From: Cerrena zonata
Lineage: Eukaryota > Basidiomycota > Agaricomycetes > Polyporales > Cerrenaceae
DNA: 64,000 bases
NCBI GenBank assembly: GCA_038087015.1
Contig: JASBNA010000019.1
Location: forward strand, 310,001 to 374,000
Reading direction: 5' to 3'
Below are positions 36,554 to 47,397 of this stretch, in pieces. The position numbers were made by a program, and so were the translations under genes. The notes below the pieces were generated by a model. The model was not told the DNA's origin, ran no database searches, and worked only from the letters and a program-made list of their open reading frames with translations. Numbering within the stretch: position 1 is the stretch's first letter; the number at the start of each line of letters is the position of its first letter.

Positions 36554-38382
36554 ATGATGAGTTCCATCCCGTGCAAGTAAGTCTGAATAATTCATAAGAT
36601 GACAGAATTAATCAACGGTCAACATCTAGTTATTATGCCTTCCCAGATGTCGTTACGGAGTCTCATTTGTCGGAGCTAAGCTCCACAGAACTTCGACGCA
36701 GGATTGCAGAACACGAAGTTGAAATTGCTTATCGCCAAAAAGCCATCGCTCAATATCGTGGCTGTTTGAACGCTCTGGAGGCACTCATCAACGTCCGTCT
36801 GCCTCCAGAGCTCCTCAGCAAAGTGTTCATGGAGGAGATGCTGTGCTGTACCGATGATTTTCGGGAAGATGTATCAGTCTTCAAGATGGCACGAGCAAAA
36901 TACCTATATGCGTGGTTCCGAGTGGCGTCGGTATGTCGACACTGGCGGTCCATCGTACTCTCGACACCCCAGCTTTTTAGCCGTATCTCTCTGAACCTAC
37001 CGCTAAATATACTTGCGTCGCAATGGCTCTCATATTCAAAACAAGTCCCACTCCAACTTGCGATGTGGCTTGACAGTGGTATCAGGAACAACTCATCCAT
37101 TAACACCTATATACGACGCGCCGTTTCCCTAAAGGTTTTCCTACACCGGTTTTCAGGTCTCTCGCCAGCTTGGCCAACCATGCTATCTCAACTGAAGTCT
37201 CTTTCCATAATATGCGACCGTTTTTCTGGCGAATGCCCACCACGGTTTCTGGAAACACTTTATGAGCTCCTTACCCGTTCGCCTGATGTAAGGGTATTAT
37301 CTTTACATCTCCCGAACGGCGACTGCATGCCCCATATACCCCATCGATTCCTCTCTAAACTGAGAATATCCGTTGAATCGTCAACCTATACTACAGCGGA
37401 GAGTAATGCCACCATGTTTATCTCTCTGATCAAACGCCTGCCATATCTAGATGATTTGGAACTTGATTATCCCAGATTGGGAACCAAGTCTCCCTTCAAG
37501 CACACGTATCACCCAACCCCGACACTAATTGCCCGACCCCTCAGCCGTTTGAAGGTCACAGGTCCGTTGGAATTGATAATGCCGATTCTTACATCTGGAA
37601 CTATCGCTCCACGTATATTGAACATTGAAGTAGTACATTCGGCAACATTATACGACGAAGACATCGAATATATTTCCAGCGTCCTCATCGCCATCCCGAA
37701 TGCCTCGTGGCACTCGTTGAAATCAACAAGTATACGTGTGCACGGTCCCGCGTACTACTCTTACTTTTTGAAAGGATGGTCCCGCAGCATCCCTTCCAAT
37801 ATGCACGGATCTACAGATCAACCAGCCATTTTAGATGTCACTATCAAAATCTACGTAGGGAGCTATCAGAGTCAGAGGGGTCATTCTACTCCTGCTAGTT
37901 ATGGATCCAAGTTGACTCTCGCCTTCATGAGAGCTCTGTCAAGTGTGGAATCTACTAGTGTGGACCTAGCTGATCACTCTAGCTGTCTCTCCAATCTTGA
38001 CTCGATTGTCACACATGCTTGGGGCAAACCTGACCAGCTTCGTGACTTCCAAATGCCTGTAACCAATTTGGTTGCTTTCAAGGAATTCTTAACACAATTT
38101 GGTCGCCTCGAGGTATTGTCTCATCTTTCCACACTGAGCATTGTCTTTCACATGTATTTCTCCATCAATATCCTCCAAGATCTTCGAACCTGCCTCATCG
38201 CCCGCTCCTCTAATGGAGGTCCTCGGCTTGACATGCTCGTTATGAAATTGGGCCAGAGTCCCGGCGGTGGTCAGAGTGTGAGGTCCGGCGATTATCTCAC
38301 GGAGAGTGTAGAATTGTTACGAGAGTTGGTGGGGGAGGTGAGGTTGTTGGATTCGGGTGGAAAAACAGTTGCAGGGGTGTAG
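36554..38382 (+). CDS. F-box-like protein C with leucine-rich C-terminal region
   Basis: Two exons: 36554-36576 encodes MMSSIPC and two bases of the next codon, then a 53-base intron (GTAAGT..CTAG) and the main exon 36630-38382, giving 591 residues. There is no ATG in the main frame after the upstream stop before the F-box, so the short first exon is needed. A coiled-coil-like segment (LRRRIAEHEVEIAYRQKAIA) precedes the F-box LINVRLPPELLSKVFMEEML, followed by WFRVASVCRHWRSIVLSTP. LRR-like segments follow, and the family element YFLKGWSRSIPSNMH is near residue 395. Presumed SCF substrate adaptor. It is related to F-box A and B, more distantly to D and E. Confidence 0.88.
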
Positions 38383-40133
38383 CAAGCGGGATTTGGGACG
38401 GAGGACTCGCCGCGTTTAGATGATTCAAATAGGGTATCGGTCAAAGGATGGGAATATGACTTGGGATAGGTTTGATTTGTTCGAAGTTCTGTTGTCATCA
38501 CCATTGATTGAATGAATAGTAATACGGAACTAAGGAGCCTGAACAACCTGCCCGAATAAACAGCTTTGAGACTGGGAGCAGCTGCTCGGTTCAATCCATG
38601 CGACTGTGGGCCCGGAGGCAAATCAGTAACCGGCGATCCAAAAATAAAAGCCTGAATAACTGAGACATATGGAACACGCAGAAGCTCTCGTGAATTCAAT
38701 ACTTACAATCTTGTGCCTTCAACGCAGGTCACTCGCATGCAGTTATTCTTGTGCTCTATCTATAGTCAGCTGTGATAGTAAAAATAGACTTCTAGTATCA
38801 GACACTGATGACTTGTACGGTAAGCACATGTTGTAGCATGCAGGCGCACCCGATGGCGACGAACCATGTTGTTGTATCAAGATCCAAGCATTTAGGAGCA
38901 GTACGTACATTGGTATTGTTTGAACTTCAAGTTCAAGGTTTGACTGCCGAAAGCTAGGCTTCGTGAAAAGCGTCGTTATAATTAACGATGTAGTTCCAAC
39001 TTCACCAATGAAATGAAACCATTGGAATGCAATATTGGCTAACAACATATATCCCAGCGCGAGGTAGTTCAATAATCACGAACGAGCCCACCGAATCCGT
39101 CTCCTTTACTGTCTTCTTTGAGTTTCTCCCTGACAGGGAGTCATGATAGTACATGTGTTCTCCGAAACAGCATCCCACGGCGGGGATGGATCAGCGATAC
39201 CAGAGCCGAATCCCCGCTGTGTCCATCGTTGTAATGTGTGACTCCAATCGAGCGACAATACTACAATTTTTCGATGTATGAACCAATATCCTACCCCAGG
39301 CTATCATACGTGTGTTGTTTGGACAAGTATCGAGCCGTGCAGCATTGGGTTTACGGTGCCTACTACTACGTCTAGCGCGTGAAATTATATGATATTACAC
39401 GGCTAGTTGTGTTCGCAATCCATGATCACTGGCGTGATGGGCCATGCCAGAATTTATTTACAAGTATCTTCAAACTTTGGTGATCGGACGAAAGGGTACG
39501 AAGGAGAATACCAAAATGGAAATATGAACTTGATGGGATGGAAGGAGTTCGCGACTGCGGCGCTGATCTGAGTGAGCAATTGATGACGACTTCTGATCGT
39601 CAAGCGGTAACCTCATGATGATTTTCCTGTTTGCAATATCTTTCCACTTTTAGCAATTTCGATGCGAACTCACGTATGAGCCAGTTAACTGTTCAACCGC
39701 TGCTAGTGCGTAGTGTCCAGCCGGTACATACTAGACATTCTAACACATGCAATAACCTAAGAAATGCTTCTTGGACAGTCGCAGCTTCTCAAGAACCTCA
39801 TTGATCTCACCTCATCGTGTGTTCCAAGAGACGGAAATTGCGTAACTGTGGCATATGCTCACATGGTTCGATTAACAGGTGATATTCTATATAGCAGATA
39901 TTAGATGTTCCTGTAAGCGTGTCTCGCGGACGACACGGACACAAGCCGGACATCGCTACACCTTTCGCAGGACGGTAATTGGTTCGAATTGGTTATGTCG
40001 TATTACGTCTCTCACTGGCACCACAAAATGGTTTATATACGTGAGGATTCGGACAACGAACGCGTTGCGGATCCTAAACAATCCCCTCACCCTCTCTGGT
40101 CGAGCTGTTTGGCGGTGAACTTCAGAACGCACG
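38383..40133. other. Intergenic stretch with no recognisable gene
   Basis: About 1.75 kb upstream of lipase 2. Open frames at 38292-38699 and 38743-39072 (minus) show no motif. It holds the palindrome at 38920-38936 and, near its right end, the lipase 2 promoter with a TTTATATACG box at about 40031. Confidence 0.5.
38920..38936. repeat. Perfect 17-base palindrome TTGAACTTCAAGTTCAA
   Basis: A perfect inverted repeat around a central C, in a gene-poor stretch. It is the longest of the TTGAA/TTCAA palindromes seen in this window. Confidence 0.65.
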
Positions 40134-41379
40134 ATGCCTTCAGGTCGTTACCTCTTGTTCCAAGCCCTTTGTGCTCTCTTTGTCGGAACCCAAGCTCTAC
40201 CTGCTCATGTTCTAGAGTCCCGTCAATCGGTTAGCGTCCTTAGCCCGGACCAGGTCGCTCCTTTTCTACCTTACGCGTTCTATTCAAGCTCAGCATCCTG
40301 CGAGCCCGCACTGACTTTGAACTGGACTTGCGGGAAGAAATGCGACGCGAACCCTACGTTCCAGCCTGTAGCTTCCGGTGGTGATGGAGCTGTAGTTCAG
40401 TACTGTGAGTAACATTTACATTGATATCTTTTGGTTATTCAAATTCCCTGTAGGGTATGTCGGATACGACCCCGTTTTGAAGACGGTCATCGTGTCCCAC
40501 CAAGGCACAGAGGCCGAAAAAATGTAGGTCATCTATGCCATTATAGACCGCTAAGATCGCTGAAATTCCCGTCGGTCAATTAGTCTTCCGGTCCTTACTG
40601 ATATTGACATCATCCAACAACGCCTTGACACGACTCTTTTCCCTGGAATCAGCTCGTCAATTCTTGCGCACGCAGGATTTGCGGGTGCCCAGGCAAGGTA
40701 GCTTGGCTTGTTTAAAATATTTGATTTCAACTAATCCGTCTCGGTAGAGCTGCAAATGACGTACTTGCCGCAGTACGTGTGGCATTAACCAACTTCAGTG
40801 CTACCAGTGTTACATTGACAGGACACTCTCTCGGTGAGATAGAATTTGTTGTGTGGTCCATTTGCCTACCTTCTCATACTATTCATGCAGGTGCCGCCAT
40901 ATCTCTTATTGACTCAGTTTTCCTGCCTTTGCATTTACCGAAGAGCACAACGTTCAAAACGGTACTTTACGGCTTGCCCAGAGTAAGTATAATCTCTCAC
41001 TGCCGACGAATTCGTATGTTTAACTCATACATTTTTTCAGGTTGGTAACCAGGCGTTTGCAGACTACGTTGACGCAAACGTAACATCTGTCACTCACGTT
41101 CACAACAAGAAAGACTTTGTACCAACATTGCCAGGAAGGTTCCTTGGATTCCATCATCCTTCGGGTGAAATTCATATTACGACGGACGATTCATGGGTCT
41201 CTTGCCCAGGTATATACCGTTAATTGTTTTATCGGGAATTTTCGCTAAATGATTTTCTATCAGGACAAGACAGCAATGCTACAGAGTGCACTATAAGTTA
41301 CGTCCCGAACCTCTTTGTAGGTGATATTAACGACCACCCGGGACCTTACGATGGTGTTCTCATGGGTTGCAACAAGTAA
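40134..41379 (+). CDS. Secreted class 3 lipase (lipase 2)
   Basis: This spliced gene of about 300 residues is a paralog of lipase 1 with the same exon plan. The start at 40134 gives a signal peptide (MPSGRYLLFQALCALFVGTQ, then ALPAHVLESRQ). It continues with NWTCGKKCDANPTFQPVASG, YWYVGYDPVLKTVIVSHQGT, and TLTGHSLGAAISLIDSV holding the nucleophile Ser, then NKKDFVPTLPGRFLGFHHPS with the catalytic Asp, and NDHPGPYDGVLMGCNK with the catalytic His. The nucleophile elbow is again split by an intron after the second Gly. It is expected to be secreted and to cleave acyl esters outside the cell. Catalytic residues look intact. Confidence 0.92.
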
Positions 41380-41487
41380 TTCGCTTGTGTATGAGAAAAT
41401 GTAATAACAATGAGCTCAGAAATCAATTATACCCCAATGTTCTACGATCCATAGCTCGTCTCACAACGCATTTAACCCAGCCGCCGA

Positions 41488-43294
41488 CTATTTCCAAAGT
41501 GTTCCACTTGTATCGAGCTCTAGAACTAGAGACTGCAAGGTCTCCATGTCGCTAGCTTGTGGACGTCCAGCGTAATATGATACGAAGTCCAATGCATCGT
41601 CCAGCGACTGTCGTCTTTTCGCAAAACGTTCCAAGGTCTCGAAAGCAGGTCTAGATCTATAAGGCCAACTTGAATAATACGGGTCTTCGGATACGAAGAC
41701 CTTTCGGAGATGAGGTAATACAATTCTTTCACCACGTTCATATTCATATTGTCGAACGCCTAGAGAGTCTAAAAGCCTTTCTATCCCAATTCCTCGGCAG
41801 TATAGGGATGTGACAGATTCGATGCGTTGAAGTATCCTCGCCCAACTGGGGACGCTCAATAGTGTTGATTCGTCATTGAGTGATGTCTCCACCATTAAGG
41901 ATGCAACACGCGCAAGGTTGAACTGGCGCATTAACCCTTCTATTACATGATCTTCACCTTCAAGAAGGTAAGTGCGGAAGAAGAAGTCAGGTCTCTCGAC
42001 ATGTTCCGCCAAACGATTTCCGATATGTTGGTGCATAGGAGGTGTAGGAGCTGTCCACCACCCTTTGAAGATGATGACATTTTGGGTTATTTCTAGTGCA
42101 ACTGTCGAGAATTCAGTCCCTTCGGATGAGAACAATGCCCGAGAAATACTATGTGCGACAAATTCGACATTGTTCTCCACTTCATCGAAAATTTGAGCAA
42201 GGTAGTCAGCTAGAATGGCCACCTTGGTCGAGGGAAGTAGGAGAAATCTGGATAGTAGGTTGCAGGTTACAATCCCCCTGCTATTGATCTTCACAGACAA
42301 GAGCTTCAAGTTAGGAAGGGATATGTCTCGTGATGCGGAAAGGTCCAGCTTGAGGAGCGCATTGATATTCCGGTCGCGCTCGAGTTTGGATAAGACTAAA
42401 TACTCTAGGGACGAGAACTGCGAGAATAGTTCGGCGACGTTGCGAGGAAGCTTGACGCCATAGAGCTCAAGCCTTCGAAGGCCCGGGATGCCACATATGA
42501 ACGTCCAAAAAGGTTTTAACTTGAAACCTTCATATAAACGAAGAGTTTCGAGAGCTGGTGGGACTGGAAGGGAGTGCAAGGTGCCGTCAACAATGTGAAG
42601 TTCGCGAAGAATAGGAGCTTCTCCGATAACGTTGGGTTTCACAGAGTGATTCAGCCACGCGAGATCCACGCTCTCGATGCGCTGGATGTTTTCAATCACA
42701 AAGTCGAGATAATGATCGATTTTATACCCATAGTGTTGCATCCGGCACGTTTCGACCCGGAGTGGTAGAGCTTTGGAACGACGTGCCATCTCTGCCATAC
42801 AGTCGGAGAATTTAGAGGCAACGATTCGAGTCCAGAGATAAGGTGTGTCGAGAGCAGTTGTACGCCAATGATGACAGACGTGCGTGACTCTAATCCATGC
42901 GTACGGGCCATGACGATCCTTCGCTGGTACTTTGTTGGCACCATAGTCATCCATGTCATCGTCTGGCCTTTGGTAAGGGTAAGATGTATAGAGAGTGATA
43001 CGGCCCTAGGAGTTTTGGTGGGATACGACAGATGATAGAGTGCTGGTTCAGAGAACGGTTCAATACTCGCATAGCACATAGGTCCTCAAGCTTCCTTGCT
43101 TCGACTCGCTTGTCCGTTTCAGCCTTCCACGCCTCGATTTGTCTATCCAGTTCCTCTCTCTTAGCCTCAAGGGTCTGGATGATGCTATCCCTGTCTGTTT
43201 CGAGCGATTGCACGAAGGCATCGCTTATAGCCTTGATCGGGTCAAGTTCTTTTGTGATGGCTTCTGTTTCCGCAACATCGAGCTTGGGCAGCAT
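41488..43294 (-). pseudogene. F-box-like gene D with a frameshift inside the F-box
   Basis: The ATG at 43294 (MLPKLDVAETEAITKELDPI) leads into a charged coiled coil (REELDRQIEAWKAETDKRVE) and then an F-box-like segment RIPPKLLGPYHSLYILPLPK. The frame then hits a stop, while the rest of the protein continues in another frame from about 42965: DDDMDDYGANKVPAKDRHGP, then YAWIRVTHVCHHWRTTALDT and a long LRR-like region to the stop at 41488. The frames differ by one base (one extra or two missing). A gap that would restore the frame by splicing is only 34 bases, too short for a normal intron. It is either a recent pseudogene or a sequence error. The family element reads VIIFKGWWTA. The body shows no other break. 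Confidence 0.72.
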
Positions 43295-43985
43295 CTCGCG
43301 AGATGACAAGTAAATGTTTCTAATGTACCCAAAGTTTGAGTAATAACATATAACGAATGAGGTAGCTTCACATACCAAGAACCTACTAGAACTCGGGGCC
43401 TTAACGATTGTCGTTGAAGGTTAAGAGAGAAATGTGGCAGAGATATGGACGATTTCTCGGATGAAGAGACACGTTGTAGCCATGCGGCAGTGTAAAGGTA
43501 ATCATAATCAATATTCACGAGTGACCAAACTAAAACACCAAGAAAGATTATCAAAGTAGGTAAGGACTAAGGTTCGGGACAACCTTGCAGAAGGAACGCA
43601 AGAGGCAATCAAGAAAGCATAATCGGCGTCCCAAGACGGACACACGAAGACCTACATCCAGCCGAGAGAAGACCTCGTCCATGGATGAACACCGATACCG
43701 ATACCAAGTAAACTGAAGCAGTCCTAATGAAGGAGAAGCAAAGGAACAAAGCAGGCACGGGTTCACCCAGAGAAGCCAGTTCTAACGCACCCCCACTGCT
43801 TCCATGAACATAACTACGTCGCACATATCATGATCAATCATGAGCGTGTGTTCTTCAACGACGTGATGGAGAAGATAAGACCCTAAAAACATGAATGGAA
43901 AAGAACGATCTTGTTACAACTCAAACCCTTGTCAAACTTGATTTCCCCCGTGTATGTGGATGTTCACGTAGCGAAGCGGAGACAA
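43295..43985. other. Intergenic stretch between two minus-strand genes
   Basis: About 690 bases. Short frames on the minus strand (43551-43824) show no recognisable motif. It should hold the F-box D promoter and the 3' region of the membrane protein gene. Confidence 0.45.
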
Positions 43986-46115
43986 TCAGATACCACCATA
44001 TGCATCATCGTCATCGTAGATGGTGTAGACTGTATCAGGGCGTTTCGCAGAGGCATCTGGCCTGATTGTACGAGACTGAGGAGATGCCGGGGTCTGTCCG
44101 GGCATCTCAAGGACGGCACTATCGTGCTTGCCAACAGTGTTCGCCTCCGAGAAGTGGGCCTCAACAGGTGGGGATGGCATGCTGAACGGCATTGACAAAG
44201 GTGATGGCGCAGGGCGAGCAGGGGGAGAGGCGGGAGGGAAGTCATGAGACAGCGGAGAGAATGCACGTTGCTGAATGGTGATTTCAGGTAAAACCGGTGG
44301 CGTGGACGTGACACGCGAATTGGAAGAGTATGCCGGGGAAGGTGGTTGAGGGAAGGCTTCGCTCAGAGAGAAGGTATCGTCCCCGTCTACATCTGCGGGC
44401 ACTCTGCCTTGCATGTCGGGCAATCTGGCATGAGGGATCAGCAAATGGAGACTCGGGCATAGCGTTATCCTGATAGATGTTCAAGTGAGGTGGAATTGTG
44501 GTAATGTTCTGACCAAGACTCAAGGGACGGGTATTAGCAGGAGCTCTGCCTGCGGCGAGTTCTTGGTCGGGCATCATTGGAAGCGTTGGGGTTGGTAGAG
44601 CTGGTACGGGGGGAGCCGTGTTGAGACGGCGAGAAATCTCCTCGTACTGCTGGGCCTGGAATGGAGTGACGCTCGCGCGACTGAGATCAACATAATCAGC
44701 GTCGGATGCGAGATGTTCGTCGCCAGCGTACTGTTGGTTCATCGAGGATTGACGAGTCAGGTATTGCGAAGCACCAACAGAGTTCTTGCGTTCGACAAGT
44801 TGTCCCTGGGCGTTGTAAGCTGATTCGTAGTGAGCCACGGTGGGAGAGTTCGATGGTGAGTGACCGATGGGCGCGAAGAAGGGGTGTGCAGATGTTGGGT
44901 TAACCGAGAACGGAGTGTTGGGGCTCATAGGGTTCTGGGCCATGTCCATGTATTGACCGGGAGCGAAGGAAGGTTGATCATATCCATAGCTGCCGTGTTG
45001 GCCAGGTTGCGACGACATAGGTGAAGTGGGATATGAAACAGGTGCATAATCCGCCGTCGGTTGGAACATCTGGTGAGAAGCTGGGGTATCATTGAAACCG
45101 CGATTCATCGTCATGGAACGCGACGGGCAGGTCTCCTCCATCTGACAGAACAGCAGATTGGCGTCGGAAGGCACCTGCATCGAAGTTCGCGGCATCGTCT
45201 TCTCCTTTTGACGCGCCCGTCGCTATTTTCGTCGGACAGAAGATTGGAGTCAAGAATGGAAAACATGTTTGACAACGGGAGAACGTACCATGTACCAAGT
45301 GATCACGTACACTATAATGGCAACACCGACGATACCACCAACAATACCTGCGATAAGAGCACCGGTATTTATTGTAGAACCTGATGCAACAGCCACGCTG
45401 CTCGAGCTGGGACTGGCTGACACAGCGCCAAGGGTTTGAGTTACAGTGCGAGACGCGGCCGCAGAAGGCTGTGTTGCTGCTGTAGCGCGAGTATTTGTGT
45501 TTGCATTCGTAGCTGTTGAAGTGGTAGTCTATAAAAGCAGTGAATAAATTGTGTTTTTTCTTGTTCAGAGAAAGGCTTACAGTGGGAGTATTAGACACAA
45601 CAGGAGTATTCACCGCAACTGAAGAAGTGCTAGAAGAGCTTGAAGAAGTGGAGGAAGAAGAGGGGCTGGTTTGTGTATTAGCAAGAACAGGCGTGGTGTT
45701 TGTATCGGTCGTAGCAGGAGTTGGGGTAGCAGATGTAGCAGGAGTAACAGGAACAACTTGGGTCGTAGCAACCACGGGCGTAGTGACAGCTGCAGTAGTA
45801 GGATCTGCGTTTCAAAGCAATTAGCACTCTGTATTGGCATATCCGGTATGAAGCGTGAAAATATTAAAGCACTCGAACATCTTAGGAAGATGAAATGTTC
45901 CAAAGCAATTGTATGAGTACAAGATTACAAGTAATCAACTTACCAGGTGTTGTTGTAGCAGCAACAGTATCCACCGGGTTTTGGAGAGTAACAGTAGCCG
46001 CAGTGGAACCACTATCAAAGACAGCGGTAGGACTGAACCTAGCCTGTAAACGCTTCAACCCTGGCACAACCCTGCGATGAACCTGACGCCTATTAACAAG
46101 TATTTCGTCCCTCAT
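43986..46115 (-). CDS. Single-pass membrane protein with Ser/Thr-rich ectodomain and Pro-rich cytosolic tail; apparent frameshift
   Basis: The N-terminal part reads MRDEILVNRRQVHRRVVPGL and then a mucin-like Thr/Ser/Pro/Val-rich stretch. One hydrophobic helix INTGALIAGIVGGIVGVAII then VYVITWYM is followed, over an intron, by the stop-transfer RRARQKEK. The cytosolic part is rich in Pro, Ser, Gln and Tyr (for example HPFFAPIGHSPSNSPTVAHY) and ends in TVYTIYDDDDAYGGI. The body of the tail changes frame near 44430: PESPFADP in one frame, LPDMQGRVPADVDGDDTFS in the next, a one-base difference with no plausible intron. The architecture resembles wall-stress sensors (Mid2 type) or Skg6/Axl2-like proteins, but no named domain is certain. 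No signal peptide is seen at this start, so an upstream exon may be missing. Confidence 0.6.
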
Positions 46116-46822
46116 TTTTCTAGTAGAATGAACGTCGTGTTAAACGAAAGTGGGGTCCCAAAGAGGGGAAGCACGTCGGCTTCAGAGAGACAGCAAACGA
46201 GGTCGAGAGCAAGAAGCGTTTCCCCGTGAGCTGGTTGTTGCGACCAGGCACTGATCTGGGTAATTTTAGCTCCCGGACGCTGACAAACTAGGAATGGAAT
46301 TACTGTGATCAAAACTCTCATATTGCCATTGAGTGTCGCACACAAGTACGTGAAACTCATCTTGAATACTGCAGAGTCGGTCCAGATCTTCACTTTATAG
46401 ATTATCTCGAAACAGCACAACTCAGCCCTGTCCACTGCGCTCGATGATCCTACATAGACTCTTAAGACTCGGCTTCAGTCATAGGCAAGCCATCAATCAG
46501 GATAATAATGTTTATAAAGCAAGAAGATGCGCACTGATATGACATGAGACGAAAGAGAACGTCTCAGCGGGATCCCCGAAGGTACAATCCGCACATGGCG
46601 TTACGTCGATCACTTTCCTGCTTAGCCACCGAATCTCCCATCAGAATCGATCTCATGGCATGGTTGTAGCCCCATAGTCACTCAAAATAACAGCCCCCGC
46701 CTTTTAAATAATCCAAGCCAGAATCTGACCTACCCATCACGCGCACGGTCAGCGAGACTAGATCAGTCGAATGGCAATTGGCGTTAAGGAGAATATAGTC
46801 TGAGCTTGTACATGTAAGACCT

Positions 46823-46839
46823 TATATATATATATATAT
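46823..46839. repeat. TA microsatellite
   Basis: Eight consecutive TA units plus a T, read directly from the sequence. Confidence 0.9.
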
Positions 46840-47049
46840 CTTTAAATTGAGTTCGATAGCACATATGAATCGGAAGTCATGTTATTCAGCCGAATCAGCA
46901 ATCACCGTGTCTTATGTAGCTGCCTTGATGTCATACATATTAATAGTTGGTTGAATGTAGACGAACCTCGATAACTTGAATCAATTTCGTCTGAAATCGA
47001 GTAAATGATCATTTCCATTGTCTTTCGTGCCTTCTAAGTACCCTTTAAC

Positions 47050-47064
47050 TTGAATGGCATTCAA
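47050..47064. repeat. Perfect 15-base palindrome TTGAATGGCATTCAA
   Basis: An inverted repeat around a central G, with an AACTTGAA element overlapping its left edge. It is another member of the TTGAA/TTCAA set. Confidence 0.6.
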
Positions 47065-47397
47065 CGCAAGGTATCAAGTGGACCACATAAACGTGCTGTG
47101 GCTTCGCCATTTCTGCTAACATCAAATATACTTATTGCGCTTGAGCTGGTACTTCACCTATTCTTCAAAAAAAAAGGGAGATTTATTTTGCTTTTCAAAA
47201 GCGATTTCATACCGCGATGACTTGAGGAAATGTTGAGTGTCGCTTGTTAAGACCAGAGTAGATCTTGAAGTTTCGATGCCGAATACGGTTGTTTGTCCTT
47301 GTATGGCAAAGGCATCGTTCCTCACGCGGATAAACCGCTTTACGCAGTCCTAAGCAACTGCTCGCTAGCCTGAGTGTTCCCATCGTCCTTCCACACC

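Larger units (their letters stand above)
46116..47397. other. Divergent promoter region with TA microsatellite
   Basis: About 1.3 kb between the membrane protein and the dipeptidyl aminopeptidase genes. It contains a TA microsatellite at 46823-46839 and a perfect palindrome at 47050-47064. No recognisable gene. Confidence 0.5.

Noticed and set aside
36667..36672. A non-ATG start (TTG) for F-box C, and likewise GTG/TTG starts for B and E
   Set aside because: A fungal nuclear gene should start with ATG; a short upstream exon gives one in frame.
42950..42990. A micro-intron to repair F-box gene D
   Set aside because: The only AG that keeps the frame gives a 34-base intron, shorter than any other intron seen here; the next AG leads to a stop.
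9126..47064. TTCAA/TTGAA palindromes as heat-shock elements
   Set aside because: Heat-shock elements need GAA and TTC units with a two-base spacing; the spacing here varies and is mostly not two.
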